Below are positions 1 to 8,714 of a stretch of 64,000 bases of DNA, piece by piece. The notes beneath the pieces are model-generated. The model was not told the origin of the DNA and ran no database searches. It saw only the letters and a program-made list of their open reading frames with translations. A program made the translations under genes and the position numbers. Each line of letters begins with the position of its first letter. Positions within the stretch are counted from its first letter, which is position 1. Location of the stretch: assembly GCF_030733545.1 (NCBI RefSeq), contig NZ_JASHIU010000001.1, positions 248,001 through 312,000 on the forward strand. Reading direction: 5' to 3'. Source of the stretch: Oceanicaulis sp. MMSF_3324 (lineage in GTDB: Bacteria > Pseudomonadota > Alphaproteobacteria > Caulobacterales > Maricaulaceae).

Positions 1-855
1 CGACGGCTCGCCACGGCGCAAATCAGTCTGGGTGGGATCGCCCGTGACCGCCATGCGCGAGCCTTCGCCGAGGCGGGTCAGCACCATGCGCATTTGCGGA
101 ATGGTGGCGTTTTGCGCCTCATCCACGATCACGAAGGCCTTGTTCAGTGTCCGGCCGCGCATGAAGGCTAGCGGCGCCACTTCGACCCGGCCTTCCTCGC
201 GCATCTTCTCGCTGATGCGCTGGCCCAGCGCATCGCGCAGGGCGTCCCAGATCGGCAGGAGGTAGGGATCAATCTTCTCGGTCAGATCGCCGGGCAGAAA
301 GCCCAGGCGCTCGCCCGCCTCGACCGCCGGGCGCGTGATGATCAGGCGCTCGACGCTGCCCAGCGCCAGCTGGGAGGCGCCATAGGCGACCGCCAGCAAG
401 GTCTTGCCGGTGCCGGCCGGGCCGACGCCGAAGATCATGTCGTATTCGCGATCGTTCTTGAGCGCCTTCACATAGCCTTGCTGGCCATTGGTGCGCGCGG
501 CGAAGCTCGCCCCACGCGGCACCCGGATGACTGCGTCGATTTCCTCACCCGCATCGTCGTCAGCCATCAGACAGGCGGCGCGCGCGGCGGGAGGATCGAT
601 GGGCAGGCCTTCGCCCGCCCGGCCATAAAGCGCGTTCAGAACCCGGCGCGCCTCGATGCGCGTCCGGGCTTCTTCGGCTGTGATCACGATCTGGCCACCG
701 CCCGGCGCTTCGAGCTGAACCTCCAGTTCGCGCTCGAGCGTGGCGAAGTTCTCATGACCGGGTCCGGCAATGATGCGAACGAGATCGGAATCTTCAAAAT
801 GCAGCGTTTCGGATGCCGCCTTACGGGGGCGACGAGGTTTTGATGAGCGGCTCAC
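1..855 (-). CDS. phoH: PhoH family ATPase (5' part, 3' end outside window)
   Basis: Cytoplasmic PhoH/YbeZ-type P-loop ATPase linked in bacteria to RNA metabolism and to YbeY, whose gene commonly follows it. Reading the minus strand gives a KH-like N-terminal part, then Walker A GPAGTGKT at about residue 145 and the Walker B-like stretch VDEAQNAT. The start is a GTG at 853-855 that overlaps the miaB stop (GTGA), so the two genes are translationally coupled. The reading frame is still open at position 1, so the C-terminus is not seen. The order miaB-phoH is conserved in proteobacteria. Confidence 0.93.
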   Translation of the reverse strand, partial: MSRSSKPRRPRKAASETLHFEDSDLVRIIAGPGHENFATLERELEVQLEAPGGGQIVITAEEARTRIEARRVLNALYGRAGEGLPIDPPAARAACLMADDDAGEEIDAVIRVPRGASFAARTNGQQGYVKALKNDREYDMIFGVGPAGTGKTLLAVAYGASQLALGSVERLIITRPAVEAGERLGFLPGDLTEKIDPYLLPIWDALRDALGQRISEKMREEGRVEVAPLAFMRGRTLNKAFVIVDEAQNATIPQMRMVLTRLGEGSRMAVTGDPTQTDLRRGEPS

Positions 856-2258
856 GCGGCGGCGCTTTCCTTTGTAGCCAGACGTCCAGACAGGGCGTTC
901 TTGGTCGCCCCGGTTATCTCCACATTGGCGATCTGACCGATGAGTTCAACCGGACCGTCGCAATGAACTGCCTGCAGATAGGGGCTGCGGCCGGACAATT
1001 GGCCCTCAAAACGCCCTTCACGCTCGAACAGAACCGGCAAGGTCTTGCCGATCATGGACTGGTTGAACGCCACCTGCTGTTCGTTCAGCAGCGCCTGCAG
1101 ACGCGCCAGACGTTCGCCTTTCACGCCTTCATCGATCTGGTTGAACATGGCCGCGCCGGGCGTGCCGGGACGCTTGGAATACTTGAACGAGAAGCACGAG
1201 GCGTAATTGACCTGGCGCACCAGCTCCATGGTCGCCTCGAAATCGGCATCGGTCTCGCCCGGAAAGCCCACGATCATGTCGCCGGAGATGGCGATGTCAG
1301 GGCGCGCGGCGCGCAGACGGGCGATGATGTCGAGATACTCTTCCGCCGTGTGCGAGCGGTTCATGGATTTGAGAATCTTGTCCGATCCCGCCTGCACCGG
1401 CAGGTGGAAATAGGGCATCAGCTTGGGCTCGTCCGCAAAGGCCTGGATGAGATCGTCATCCATGTCCTTGGGGTGAGACGTGGTGAAGCGGATGCGCTCA
1501 ATGCCGCCGATCTTGGCCAGATGACGCACCAGCTGGCCCAGCCCCCAGACGCCGCCTTCGGGATCGCCCTTGGGCGCTTCGCCGTGGAAGGCGTTGACGT
1601 TCTGGCCCAGCAAGGTGACCTCGCGCACGCCCTTGGCGGCCAGCGCGCGGACTTCGGCGACGATCTGATCGACCGGGCGGGACCATTCCGCGCCGCGGGT
1701 GTAGGGCACGACACAGAAGGTACAGAACTTGTCGCAGCCTTCCTGCACGGTGACAAAGGCCGTATAGCCGTCCACCTGGCGCTCGGGCGCGGCCAGGGCG
1801 TCGAACTTCTCCTCGACCTCGAACTCGGTATCCAGCGCTTCACCGCGTTCACGATGCACGCTGGCGATCAGCTCAGGCAGCTTGTGATAGGTCTGGGGCC
1901 CCACCACGAGATCCACCATGGGCGCGCGGCGCTGGATTTCCGCGCCTTCCGCCTGGGCCACGCAGCCCGCGACCGTGATGGTCATGGGCTTGCCGGTGGT
2001 GGCTTTCTCTTCCTTGAGCGTCTTCAGACGCCCCAGCTCGGAATAGACCTTCTCGGCGGCCTTCTCGCGAATGTGGCAGGTGTTCAGGATCACAAGATCC
2101 GCGCCATCAGGCTCGTCCGCCGGTTCATAGCCCAGCGGCGCCAGCACGTCGCGCATGCGCTCGGAGTCGTACACGTTCATCTGACAGCCATAGGTCTTGA
2201 TGAACAGGCGCTTGCGCTCTTTTCCCGTGGTCTCGGCGTCGCGAATGATATCGGTCAT
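852..2258 (-). CDS. miaB: tRNA-2-methylthio-N6-dimethylallyladenosine synthase MiaB
   Basis: Radical-SAM methylthiotransferase that converts i6A37 to ms2i6A37 in tRNAs reading UNN codons. The 468-residue protein has the N-terminal UPF0004 domain with cluster cysteines (TYGCQMN near residue 20, LNTCHIRE near 60), the radical-SAM CxxxCxxC motif in [10 protein letters not shown] near residue 175, and a C-terminal TRAM-like region. Length is typical. It sits between fur and phoH, and its stop overlaps the phoH start. A long open frame on the opposite strand here is a codon-bias shadow. Confidence 0.97.
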   Translation of the reverse strand: MTDIIRDAETTGKERKRLFIKTYGCQMNVYDSERMRDVLAPLGYEPADEPDGADLVILNTCHIREKAAEKVYSELGRLKTLKEEKATTGKPMTITVAGCVAQAEGAEIQRRAPMVDLVVGPQTYHKLPELIASVHRERGEALDTEFEVEEKFDALAAPERQVDGYTAFVTVQEGCDKFCTFCVVPYTRGAEWSRPVDQIVAEVRALAAKGVREVTLLGQNVNAFHGEAPKGDPEGGVWGLGQLVRHLAKIGGIERIRFTTSHPKDMDDDLIQAFADEPKLMPYFHLPVQAGSDKILKSMNRSHTAEEYLDIIARLRAARPDIAISGDMIVGFPGETDADFEATMELVRQVNYASCFSFKYSKRPGTPGAAMFNQIDEGVKGERLARLQALLNEQQVAFNQSMIGKTLPVLFEREGRFEGQLSGRSPYLQAVHCDGPVELIGQIANVEITGATKNALSGRLATKESAAA

Positions 2259-2383
2259 GGGCGGAGCCGGCCTCCCTGGCGGCGGAACTGTGTGGATAAG
2301 GGAGGACGGGTTATGGGGATAGAGTGGGGCGGATGCAAGGCGCCGCTTGAATATCCGCTGCCCGAAGCGCGGTTAACGCGCCC

Positions 2384-2806
2384 CTATTTGTCGTCCTCGA
2401 TCTTCACGCCATAAAGCTCGAGCCGGTGATCGACCAGCTTGTATCCCAGGCGTCGGGCGATGGCTTCCTGCAGGCGCTCGATCTCTTCATCCATGAACTC
2501 GACCACATCGCCGGTTTTCAGGTCGATGAGATGGTCGTGATGGTCTTCGGACGCTTCTTCATAGCGCGAGCGGCCATCACGGAAGTCATGACGCTCGATG
2601 ATCCCCGCCTCTTCGAACAGGCGCACGGTGCGATAGACCGTGGCCAGCGAGATGCGCGAATCCACTTCCGAGGCGCGGCGATGCAGCTCTTCGGCGTCGG
2701 GATGGTCTTCAGCCTGGGACAGGATGCGCGCAATGACGCGGCGCTGTTCGGTCATGCGCAGACCTTTTTCCACGCAAAGCTTCTCGATCCGGTCCGGCAT
2801 CGCCAT
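2384..2806 (-). CDS. fur: Ferric uptake regulator family repressor (Fur)
   Basis: Metal-responsive dimeric repressor of iron or manganese uptake genes. The 140-residue protein has the winged-helix DNA-binding half (LATVYRTVRLFEEAGI at about 54-69) and the metal-binding HHDHLID motif near residue 90. The C-terminal CxxC zinc pairs of gamma-proteobacterial Fur are absent, as is usual for alphaproteobacterial Fur/Mur. The first codons encode MAM, so initiation at the second Met (2800) is equally possible. It lies 126 bp upstream of miaB on the same strand, downstream of rimI. Confidence 0.93.
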   Translation of the reverse strand: MAMPDRIEKLCVEKGLRMTEQRRVIARILSQAEDHPDAEELHRRASEVDSRISLATVYRTVRLFEEAGIIERHDFRDGRSRYEEASEDHHDHLIDLKTGDVVEFMDEEIERLQEAIARRLGYKLVDHRLELYGVKIEDDK

Positions 2807-2904
2807 CTCCCTTGGCTTTGAGGCGTGAACCCCGTCAGTGACTTGATACCCAGCCTCGGCGGGCCGTGTCCATATGTCGCGCGGAAACTAAATCAGGTTC
2901 GTTC

Positions 2905-3348
2905 TCAGACCAGGTCGCGCGCCAGAACCCGGGCGGCGCTGCCATCGCGGTAATAGTTCTTGCGCAATCCGATCTGTCGATAGCCCTCGCGCTCATACAG
3001 CCCGCTGGCGGGCGCATTGCGCTCGGACACTTCCAGAAACAGGCGTTTCGCCCCCGCTCGTCGGGCGGCGATTTCAGACTGGGCCAGCAAGAAAGCGCCT
3101 ACTCCGGACCGCCGGGCCGTAGGCGTAACGCCAATGGTCAACAGCTCACACTCACCGGCCACGGTCCGGATCAGGGACAATCCTTCAGGATCATCTCCCG
3201 AGCGCGCGATCAAGCCCAGCACGCCGGACGAGGCGAGCAGTCGGGCGAAATCGGCTTCACTCCAGGGCTCGGGAAAACATTGTGCATGCAAGGCGGCGTA
3301 AAGCGCGGCGGCTTCGGGGCCGGCCTCGAAAATCTCGGGCAGGCTCAT
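2905..3348 (-). CDS. rimI: Ribosomal-protein-alanine acetyltransferase RimI
   Basis: GNAT N-acetyltransferase predicted to acetylate the N-terminal alanine of ribosomal protein S18. In 147 residues it has the acetyl-CoA loop region (GVTPTARRSGVGAFLL at about 73-88) and the C-terminal motif NAPASGLYEREGYRQIG typical of RimI. Its ATG overlaps the stop of tsaB, so the two are coupled. The pairing tsaB-rimI is widespread in bacteria and supports the RimI call over a generic GNAT. Confidence 0.92.
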   Translation of the reverse strand: MSLPEIFEAGPEAAALYAALHAQCFPEPWSEADFARLLASSGVLGLIARSGDDPEGLSLIRTVAGECELLTIGVTPTARRSGVGAFLLAQSEIAARRAGAKRLFLEVSERNAPASGLYEREGYRQIGLRKNYYRDGSAARVLARDLV

Positions 3349-3992
3349 GCCGGCGTCTGGCCGCCGGGCAGTTTGGCATCCGGAGGCCGCGCATAGAGCG
3401 GAGAAGGGGCGGGCGCATCCGCTGGCGCGCGTGACGTCAGGGCCAACAACGCGGGCAAGGGGGGCTTGGGGTCAAAATGACTGGGATCAGCGCCCAGATG
3501 CACCGCGCCCGATCCGGTCAGGATCACATCGCCGAACGCCTCGAACTCGTCCGCGGCGTCCCGTGCATCGCCATAGCTGATCTCGGTCACCGGACGGCCA
3601 TGGGTGAAAATGCGCCAGACCAGATCGCCGCGCTTGGCGTCATGGATCGCCATGACGGTGCGCGCGCCCTCCGGGTCGGCGCGCAAGGCGAGGGCGTCCA
3701 GATTGGACACGCCCAGCGCCTTCATCCCTGTGGACAGGGCCAGGCCGCGCGCGAACGCAACACCGACGCGCGTGCCTGCAAACCCGCCCGGGCCGACATT
3801 GACGCCGATCCGATCAAGCGATCGAGGCCGGATCCCGGCGTCTTCCAGCAATTCAGAGACCATCGGCGCCAGCCGCTCGGCATGGCCGCGACCAATGTCT
3901 TCAGCATGTTCAAACACATCGTCCCCGATACTGACCGCGCAGGCGCACCAGGGACCGATTGTGTCCACCACCAGACAGGCGGGTGTGTTCAT
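3345..3992 (-). CDS. tsaB: tRNA threonylcarbamoyladenosine biosynthesis protein TsaB
   Basis: Non-catalytic ASKHA-fold partner of TsaD in t6A37 synthesis on ANN-decoding tRNAs. The 215-residue protein shows the family landmarks: N-terminal LVVDTIGPWCACAV, the E.L.P.V..LL segment, and GVNVGPGGFAGTRVGVAFARGLA at about 65-87. It lacks the TsaD metal-binding histidines, as expected for TsaB. It is translationally coupled to rimI downstream and lies only 3 bp beyond the nitroreductase gene, consistent with one operon. Confidence 0.94.
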   Translation of the reverse strand: MNTPACLVVDTIGPWCACAVSIGDDVFEHAEDIGRGHAERLAPMVSELLEDAGIRPRSLDRIGVNVGPGGFAGTRVGVAFARGLALSTGMKALGVSNLDALALRADPEGARTVMAIHDAKRGDLVWRIFTHGRPVTEISYGDARDAADEFEAFGDVILTGSGAVHLGADPSHFDPKPPLPALLALTSRAPADAPAPSPLYARPPDAKLPGGQTPA

Positions 3993-3995
3993 GTC

Positions 3996-4634
3996 TTACT
4001 TCAGCAGCTTGGCGCCCTGTTCGAAGGCGAGCTTCGGCAGACGCGGGAACAGTTTCTCAGTGGTGCCATAGCCCACATTGATCAGGAAGTTGGACCGCCA
4101 GGCGCCCATCTCTGAGTCATTCTTGAAGAATTCCTCATCCACGCCGTCCTTGTCAAAGCCGGACATCGGGCCGCAATCGAGCCCCAGCGCACGCGCCGCC
4201 ATGATCAGATAGGCGCCTTGCAGGGAGCTGTTGCGGAAGCCGTTCTCAAACCGGGCCTCGTCGGATTCAAACCACTCCTTGGCTTCGGGCGCATGGGGGA
4301 AGAGCTGAGGAATCTTCTCATGGAAGTTCCAGTCCCAGGCCAGCACCACGGTCAGCGGCGCGGTGAGGGTCTTCTCCACATTGGACTCGATCAGGTGCGG
4401 CTTGAGGCGCTGCTGGCTCTCGCCCTGCAGGAACAGAAAGCGCGCCGGAGACTGGTTGGCGCTGGTCGGACCATATTGCAGCAGCTCGTAGAGCGCGCGA
4501 ATGGTGGTTTCCGACACCTGTTTGTCTTCCCACGAATAGAAGGTCCGCGCGCCGCGGAACAGCTGATCGAGCGCATGGTCGCTCAGGACCGAATGGCGAT
4601 CATCCAGGGCGAGCGGGGCTTGGCTGTCAGACAT
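3996..4634 (-). CDS. Nitroreductase family protein, RutE/HadB type
   Basis: FMN-dependent oxidoreductase of the malonic semialdehyde reductase (RutE)/HadB subgroup. Landmarks are LYELLQYGPTSANQSPARFLFL near residue 42, the central ENGFRNSSLQGAYLIMAARALGLDCGPMSGFD, and the C-terminal FLINVGYGTTEKLFPRLPKLAFEQ. The ATG at 4634 is chosen because GGAG lies 7 bases upstream; an earlier in-frame ATG at 4670 lacks this. No other rut pyrimidine-degradation genes are nearby, so the physiological substrate is unproven. It is co-directional with tsaB, 3 bp away. Confidence 0.88.
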   Translation of the reverse strand: MSDSQAPLALDDRHSVLSDHALDQLFRGARTFYSWEDKQVSETTIRALYELLQYGPTSANQSPARFLFLQGESQQRLKPHLIESNVEKTLTAPLTVVLAWDWNFHEKIPQLFPHAPEAKEWFESDEARFENGFRNSSLQGAYLIMAARALGLDCGPMSGFDKDGVDEEFFKNDSEMGAWRSNFLINVGYGTTEKLFPRLPKLAFEQGAKLLK

Positions 4635-4721
4635 GGGAGGCTCCGAATTCGGTAATGGGATAAGGGTCAAAAGCGGCGATGATCGTCGTAACGACCATCG
4701 TGTGATTTGGTTCTGAAGCGA

Positions 4722-5282
4722 TTAAAGCACAGCCTCGACGCTGCTCACTTCCGGAACATAGTGCTTGAGCAGGTTCTCGATCCCCTGTTTCAGGGTCAGG
4801 GTCGAGGACGGGCAGCCGGCGCAGGCGCCGCGCATGTGCAGGCTCACGACGCCGTTCGCCTCATCATAGCTGTGAAAGACAATGTCGCCGCCATCGCGCG
4901 CCACGGCCGGGCGCACGCGGGTGTCGATGACATCCTTGATTTCCTTCACGATCCCGGCGGCTTCGCCTTCATAGGCGGCATGGCCATCCTCATCGGTGTC
5001 GGCGAACAGCGGCTTGTCGCTTTCCAGGCAGTCCATGATCGCGCCCAGCACAGCCGGCTTGATATGGGGCCAGTCCACGCCCTCCGCCTTGGTGACCGAA
5101 ATGAAGTCCTGACCGGCGAAGACGCGGATCACGCCGTCCACGCGGAACAGCTCGCGCGCCAGATAGGAGCTTTCCGCCTCCTCAGGCGTCGCGAAATCAC
5201 GCGGACCGTCCATGGACACGGACTGGCCAGGCAGGAATTTCAGCGTATCAGGGTTCGGGGTGTCTTCAGTCTGGATAAACAT
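4722..5282 (-). CDS. NifU-family Fe-S cluster scaffold/carrier (Nfu)
   Basis: Iron-sulfur cluster carrier of the mitochondrial NFU1/bacterial Nfu type. An N-terminal Nfu_N domain (MFIQTEDTPNPDTLKFLPG, near residues 1-90) is followed by a NifU C-terminal domain whose CxxC motif lies in RGACAGCPSS near residue 150. At 186 residues the length is standard. The ATG at 5282 is preceded by GGAAAG at proper spacing; an upstream in-frame ATG at 5309 is less likely. It lies upstream of the nitroreductase gene on the same strand. Confidence 0.93.
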   Translation of the reverse strand: MFIQTEDTPNPDTLKFLPGQSVSMDGPRDFATPEEAESSYLARELFRVDGVIRVFAGQDFISVTKAEGVDWPHIKPAVLGAIMDCLESDKPLFADTDEDGHAAYEGEAAGIVKEIKDVIDTRVRPAVARDGGDIVFHSYDEANGVVSLHMRGACAGCPSSTLTLKQGIENLLKHYVPEVSSVEAVL

Positions 5283-5372
5283 AGCAGGCTTTCCGGGCGC
5301 AGGTTTCATCCCATGAAATGGCCTGCACGGCGCAAGCGTTCAACCCCGCACGCAGCGCACGGGCCGTTCGTA

Positions 5373-5849
5373 TCAGGTCAGCGCCTTGATATCCTCGCGC
5401 GACAGATTGCCGGGAACCACGGTGACCGGAATGCTGCGATCCTCGAAAAGGCCCTTGCCGCGCCCGACCGCATTCACCAGCGGGCCGGGGCCGTCCTTGC
5501 CCACGGCGGCGCCCAGCACCAGGATCGAGATCGCCGTATCGGACTCCAGTAATGCGCGCAGGCATTCGATCAGCTCGCCTTCCTTGAGAATGACTTCGGG
5601 CCGGGTCTCGGTGACCTCTTCCACATCCTCTGACAGGCTTTCCAGCGCTTCCTCGGCGGCGGCGCGCGCTTCGGCGCGCATGGTTTCGCCCACGCCCAGC
5701 CAGTGCTCGAACCCGCCTTCGGTGTTCACAACAGCCAGAACCGTGACCACGCCGCCCGTATTGCGGGCGCGGCGCGCGGCGAAATAGGCCGCCGACCGGC
5801 TTTCTTCCGTGCCGTCAGCGATGAGAAGGAATTTACGGGGTGCGCTCAT
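5373..5849 (-). CDS. Universal stress protein (UspA family)
   Basis: Small cytoplasmic UspA-fold protein of 158 residues. It begins PRKFLLIADGTEESRSAAYFAARRA, typical of the family's first beta strand and helix, and has the C-terminal nucleotide-loop region ILVLGAAVGKDGPGPLVNAVG. The loop only loosely matches the ATP-binding Gx2Gx9G(S/T) pattern, so nucleotide binding is uncertain. The ATG at 5849 starts the conserved region; the frame is open further upstream but that stretch shows no homology features. It lies about 90 bp upstream of nfu on the same strand. Confidence 0.85.
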   Translation of the reverse strand: MSAPRKFLLIADGTEESRSAAYFAARRARNTGGVVTVLAVVNTEGGFEHWLGVGETMRAEARAAAEEALESLSEDVEEVTETRPEVILKEGELIECLRALLESDTAISILVLGAAVGKDGPGPLVNAVGRGKGLFEDRSIPVTVVPGNLSREDIKALT

Positions 5850-5920
5850 GGGTGAACGTTGCCGCGTTCCGTCATTTCCGGCAAGAGGGCGTGTAACCGA
5901 ACCATTTGGACCCGACCGCC

Positions 5921-6508
5921 ATGACTGACGACGCCTCGATCGCCCAACTGCAAGATCGCCGCAATCCCGTAACCCCGGCACGGGAGGTCATCCTGTTCGA
6001 AGACCGCCTGGAATGGGTGGAGGCGGGTCGTCTTGAGCGCCGCATTGCGCTGGACGCCGTCACCAGCGTCCGGCTCTCGGTCGAGCTGGCCGGACAACAA
6101 AGCCAGGTGGTCTGCCGGGTGCAGAGCGGATCGGGCGAGATCGTCTTCGGCAGTCGCCGAGCCGTCAAACCGGGCGTGTGGGACGACAATGCGCTGGACT
6201 TCCAGACCCTCCTGGTGCGCCTTCATGAAGCCCTGAGACCGCACTTTGACACGGTGCGGTTCACCGAAGGACAAACCCTGGGCTTCCGCCTGCTCATGGG
6301 CGGGATCGGCATCGTCATGACCAGCATGGCGATCAGCTATATGGGCTGGATGCTGCTCAAGGCGCAAAGCGCCATGATGGCGCTCGCCGGCCTGCCCTTC
6401 GCGGTCATCGGCGGCTATCTGGCCTTTGTCTTCCGCCCCGGACGTCCCGTGCCCTATGACCCGGAAGGCCTGATCACGCGCTTCAGGGCCGTGCCCAAGA
6501 CCGACTAG
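5921..6508 (+). CDS. Uncharacterised membrane protein with two C-terminal TM segments
   Basis: Function not recognised. The 195-residue protein has a soluble N-terminal half of about 115 residues rich in beta-strand-like sequence, followed by two hydrophobic segments near residues 117-140 (LLMGGIGIVMTSMAISYMGWML) and 143-165, ending in a short polar tail. An ATG at 5921 is preferred to a TTG five codons upstream. It is divergent from the universal stress protein gene, and its TAG stop shares the tetramer CTAG with the stop of the convergent ATP-grasp gene. Confidence 0.7.
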   Translation: MTDDASIAQLQDRRNPVTPAREVILFEDRLEWVEAGRLERRIALDAVTSVRLSVELAGQQSQVVCRVQSGSGEIVFGSRRAVKPGVWDDNALDFQTLLVRLHEALRPHFDTVRFTEGQTLGFRLLMGGIGIVMTSMAISYMGWMLLKAQSAMMALAGLPFAVIGGYLAFVFRPGRPVPYDPEGLITRFRAVPKTD

Positions 6509-7401
6509 CCCAGCTTCTCCTTGAGCGCCTCGACGAACACCGCGCCCAGATCCGGGCCCTGTTCGGGATACAGATAGGGCTCGATGATCTCGAGCTCCAT
6601 CACCGCCAGACCGCCATCAAGGCCGCGCACCATGTCCACGCGCGCATAGAGGAACGCCTCCTCGCCGGTGATTTCACGCGCCTTGTCCAGCACCTGCCGG
6701 GCCAGGGCGAGATCGGCCTCGTCAGGCTCCCAGCGCACCTCGGTCGCGCCATACAGCGACTGCACCCGGTAATCGCCGGATTTGGGACGCTTGTTCAGGG
6801 CGTGGGAGAACCGGTCACCGAAGAAGATCATGGAATACTCGCCTTCCGCCGGCACGCCGGGCAGGAAGGGCTGGATCAGGCACCGGCCCAGCGGCAGCTC
6901 GTCCTCGGACGGCAAGGGCTCGCCCTTCTTGATCAGGGCCTGCCGCCAGGCGCCGCCGCCGACCAGCGGCTTGACCACGATCTTGTCGCCGCCAAAACGC
7001 TCAAAGCCGTCGGCAATGGACGCGGCATCCGCCTTGTCCGCCCACAGGGTCGGGATGGAAGGCGCGCCGGCGTCATCCAGCTCGCGCAGATAGGTCTTCT
7101 CGATGTTCCAGCGCACCAGGGCCGGGCTGTTCCAGACCGGGGCGATGGTGTTGAGACGGTCAAGCGTGCTCAGGAACAGCTCCAGCTTCGGCGGGTAATC
7201 CCAGACCGTGCCCACCATGAAGCCGTCATAGACCGAAGCATCGAAGTCCTGATCCCAGATGCAGGCTTCCAGCGAAATCCCCGCCGCATCACAGGCTTTT
7301 GACAGGGCGCCAAACTCAAGATCGAACTCGAACCAGTCCTCGCGGGCGCCAGGACGGTCCTTCATCATGTCGGCGGAGGTCAGAAAACAGATGCGGGTCA
7401 T
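6505..7401 (-). CDS. ATP-grasp superfamily protein (RimK/glutathione-synthetase-like)
   Basis: Predicted ATP-dependent carboxylate-amine ligase of 298 residues. The ATP-grasp signature is visible as FGGDKIVVKPLVGGGAWRQ (about 139-157), then LIQPFLPGVPAEGEYSMIFFGD, and the metal-binding strand ending GGLAVMELEIIEPYLYP. The N-terminal 100 residues form a separate domain containing VGTVWDYPPKLELF. No substrate can be assigned. It is divergent from the PfkB kinase gene and convergent with the preceding gene, sharing CTAG at the stops. Confidence 0.8.
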   Translation of the reverse strand: MTRICFLTSADMMKDRPGAREDWFEFDLEFGALSKACDAAGISLEACIWDQDFDASVYDGFMVGTVWDYPPKLELFLSTLDRLNTIAPVWNSPALVRWNIEKTYLRELDDAGAPSIPTLWADKADAASIADGFERFGGDKIVVKPLVGGGAWRQALIKKGEPLPSEDELPLGRCLIQPFLPGVPAEGEYSMIFFGDRFSHALNKRPKSGDYRVQSLYGATEVRWEPDEADLALARQVLDKAREITGEEAFLYARVDMVRGLDGGLAVMELEIIEPYLYPEQGPDLGAVFVEALKEKLG

Positions 7402-7539
7402 GGACTTCCTCTAAGCTGGTGGCGCTGGCGCCTCCGCTTACCGCGCCTCATCGCGCTTTACCAGAACCTGTCTGCGGGTTGAGTTTGCCCCAGCCGCGCG
7501 GTACACGCGCCCCGATTTCAGCTTCAGGAAAGTCCGCTC

Positions 7540-8541
7540 ATGACCGATACCCGCTTCGATGTTCTTGGCGTCGGCAACGCCATTGTTGACGTGCTCGCCT
7601 CCGTGGATGACGCCTTCATCGAAAAACACGGCCTGGCCAAGGACGCCATGCTGCTGATCGACGAGGAGCGGGCCGAAGCATTGTACGAAGCGTTTCCTCC
7701 GGCTCAGGAAATCTCCGGCGGCTCTGCGGCGAACTCGCTGGCCGGCGTGGCCAGCCTCGGGGTGCGCGGCGCCTATATCGGCAAGGTCGCCGATGACCAG
7801 CTGGGCGAGGTGTTCGCCCATGACCTGCGCTCCATCGGCGTACATTACGACACCCAACCGCTCAAGGATGGCCCGTCCACCGCGCGCTGCCTGATCGCGG
7901 TTCCCGGTGACGCCCGTCGCGCGATGAACACCTTCCTGGGCGCATCCACCATGATGGATGAGGCCGATATTGACGCCGCGCTGGTCAAGTCCGCCACGGT
8001 GACCTTCCTGGAAGGCTATCTGTTTGACCGCCCCGAAGCGAAAGCCGCCTTCGTGCGCGCCTCCGAAATCGCCCAGGCGGCGGATCGCCGCGTCGCGCTC
8101 ACCCTGTCAGACATCTTCTGCGTGGAGCGTCACCGCGACAGCTTCCGTCATCTGGTTAAGAACCATATCGACGTGCTGTTCGCGAACGAAGCCGAGATCA
8201 AGGCGCTCTATGAGGTCGAGGATTTCGAGACCGCGCTGGCCCACGTGCGCGCCGAAACCCGCGTCGCCGCCATCACCCGCTCTGAAAAAGGCGCCGTGAT
8301 CGTATCGGGCGACGAAGAAGTACGAGTGGACGCCGATCCTGTAGAGACCATCGTGGACACTACTGGCGCGGGCGACCAGTTCGCCGCCGGCTTCCTGGCG
8401 GGCTATTCGCGCGGCGCCGACCTTGAAACCTGTGGCCGTCTGGGCGTGATCGCCGCTGCGGAAGTGATTTCCCATATGGGCGCCCGCCCGTTGGTGTCGC
8501 TCAAGGACCTCGCGGCCAAGAAAGGCGTCTCTCTGGACTAG
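7540..8541 (+). CDS. PfkB-family carbohydrate/nucleoside kinase (adenosine kinase-like)
   Basis: Ribokinase-fold sugar or nucleoside kinase of 333 residues. It has the N-terminal GVGNAIVDVLASVDDAFI, the substrate-site GGSAANSLAGVASLG near residue 60, and PfkB signature 2, DTTGAGDQFAAGFLAGYSRG, with catalytic base Asp279. Similar proteins in alphaproteobacteria are annotated adenosine kinase, but ribokinase-type substrates cannot be excluded from sequence. It is monocistronic: divergent from the ATP-grasp gene and followed by an intrinsic terminator at 8586. Confidence 0.87.
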   Translation: MTDTRFDVLGVGNAIVDVLASVDDAFIEKHGLAKDAMLLIDEERAEALYEAFPPAQEISGGSAANSLAGVASLGVRGAYIGKVADDQLGEVFAHDLRSIGVHYDTQPLKDGPSTARCLIAVPGDARRAMNTFLGASTMMDEADIDAALVKSATVTFLEGYLFDRPEAKAAFVRASEIAQAADRRVALTLSDIFCVERHRDSFRHLVKNHIDVLFANEAEIKALYEVEDFETALAHVRAETRVAAITRSEKGAVIVSGDEEVRVDADPVETIVDTTGAGDQFAAGFLAGYSRGADLETCGRLGVIAAAEVISHMGARPLVSLKDLAAKKGVSLD

Positions 8542-8585
8542 GATCCGCGCTGTACTGAGCCGCAAAATTCTTCGGATGATTCATC

Positions 8586-8614
8586 AAGGACTCTGCTGAT
8601 GCAGGGTCCTTTTT
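8586..8614 (+). terminator. Rho-independent terminator after PfkB kinase gene
   Basis: The arms AAGGAC...CTGC and GCAG...GTCCTT form a 10-bp stem with one mismatch around the loop TGAT, followed directly by a run of T. It lies 45 bp after the kinase stop codon. Confidence 0.85.
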
Positions 8615-8630
8615 GAATTTTGGGCCGTCC

Positions 8631-8645
8631 TTAACCTGATTTTTA
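8631..8645 (+). promoter_or_regulatory. CtrA-like binding site upstream of GGDEF-EAL gene
   Basis: TTAA, a 7-base spacer and TTTA match the CtrA consensus TTAA-N7-TTAA with one mismatch. The site lies 22-70 bp upstream of the possible starts of the GGDEF-EAL gene, a plausible promoter position. CtrA is the cell-cycle regulator of Caulobacterales-like bacteria; binding here is inferred from sequence only. Confidence 0.3.
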
Positions 8646-8714
8646 GCACATCAGTTCAGTCTCAACGTGTCTTGTGTGCATTCCGCACGCTTTTCGCCTG
8701 CAGCTGGGGTCCTG

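Noticed and set aside
813-2414. 533-codon open frame opposite miaB
   Set aside because: Antisense shadow caused by high GC third positions; miaB on the other strand has all family motifs.
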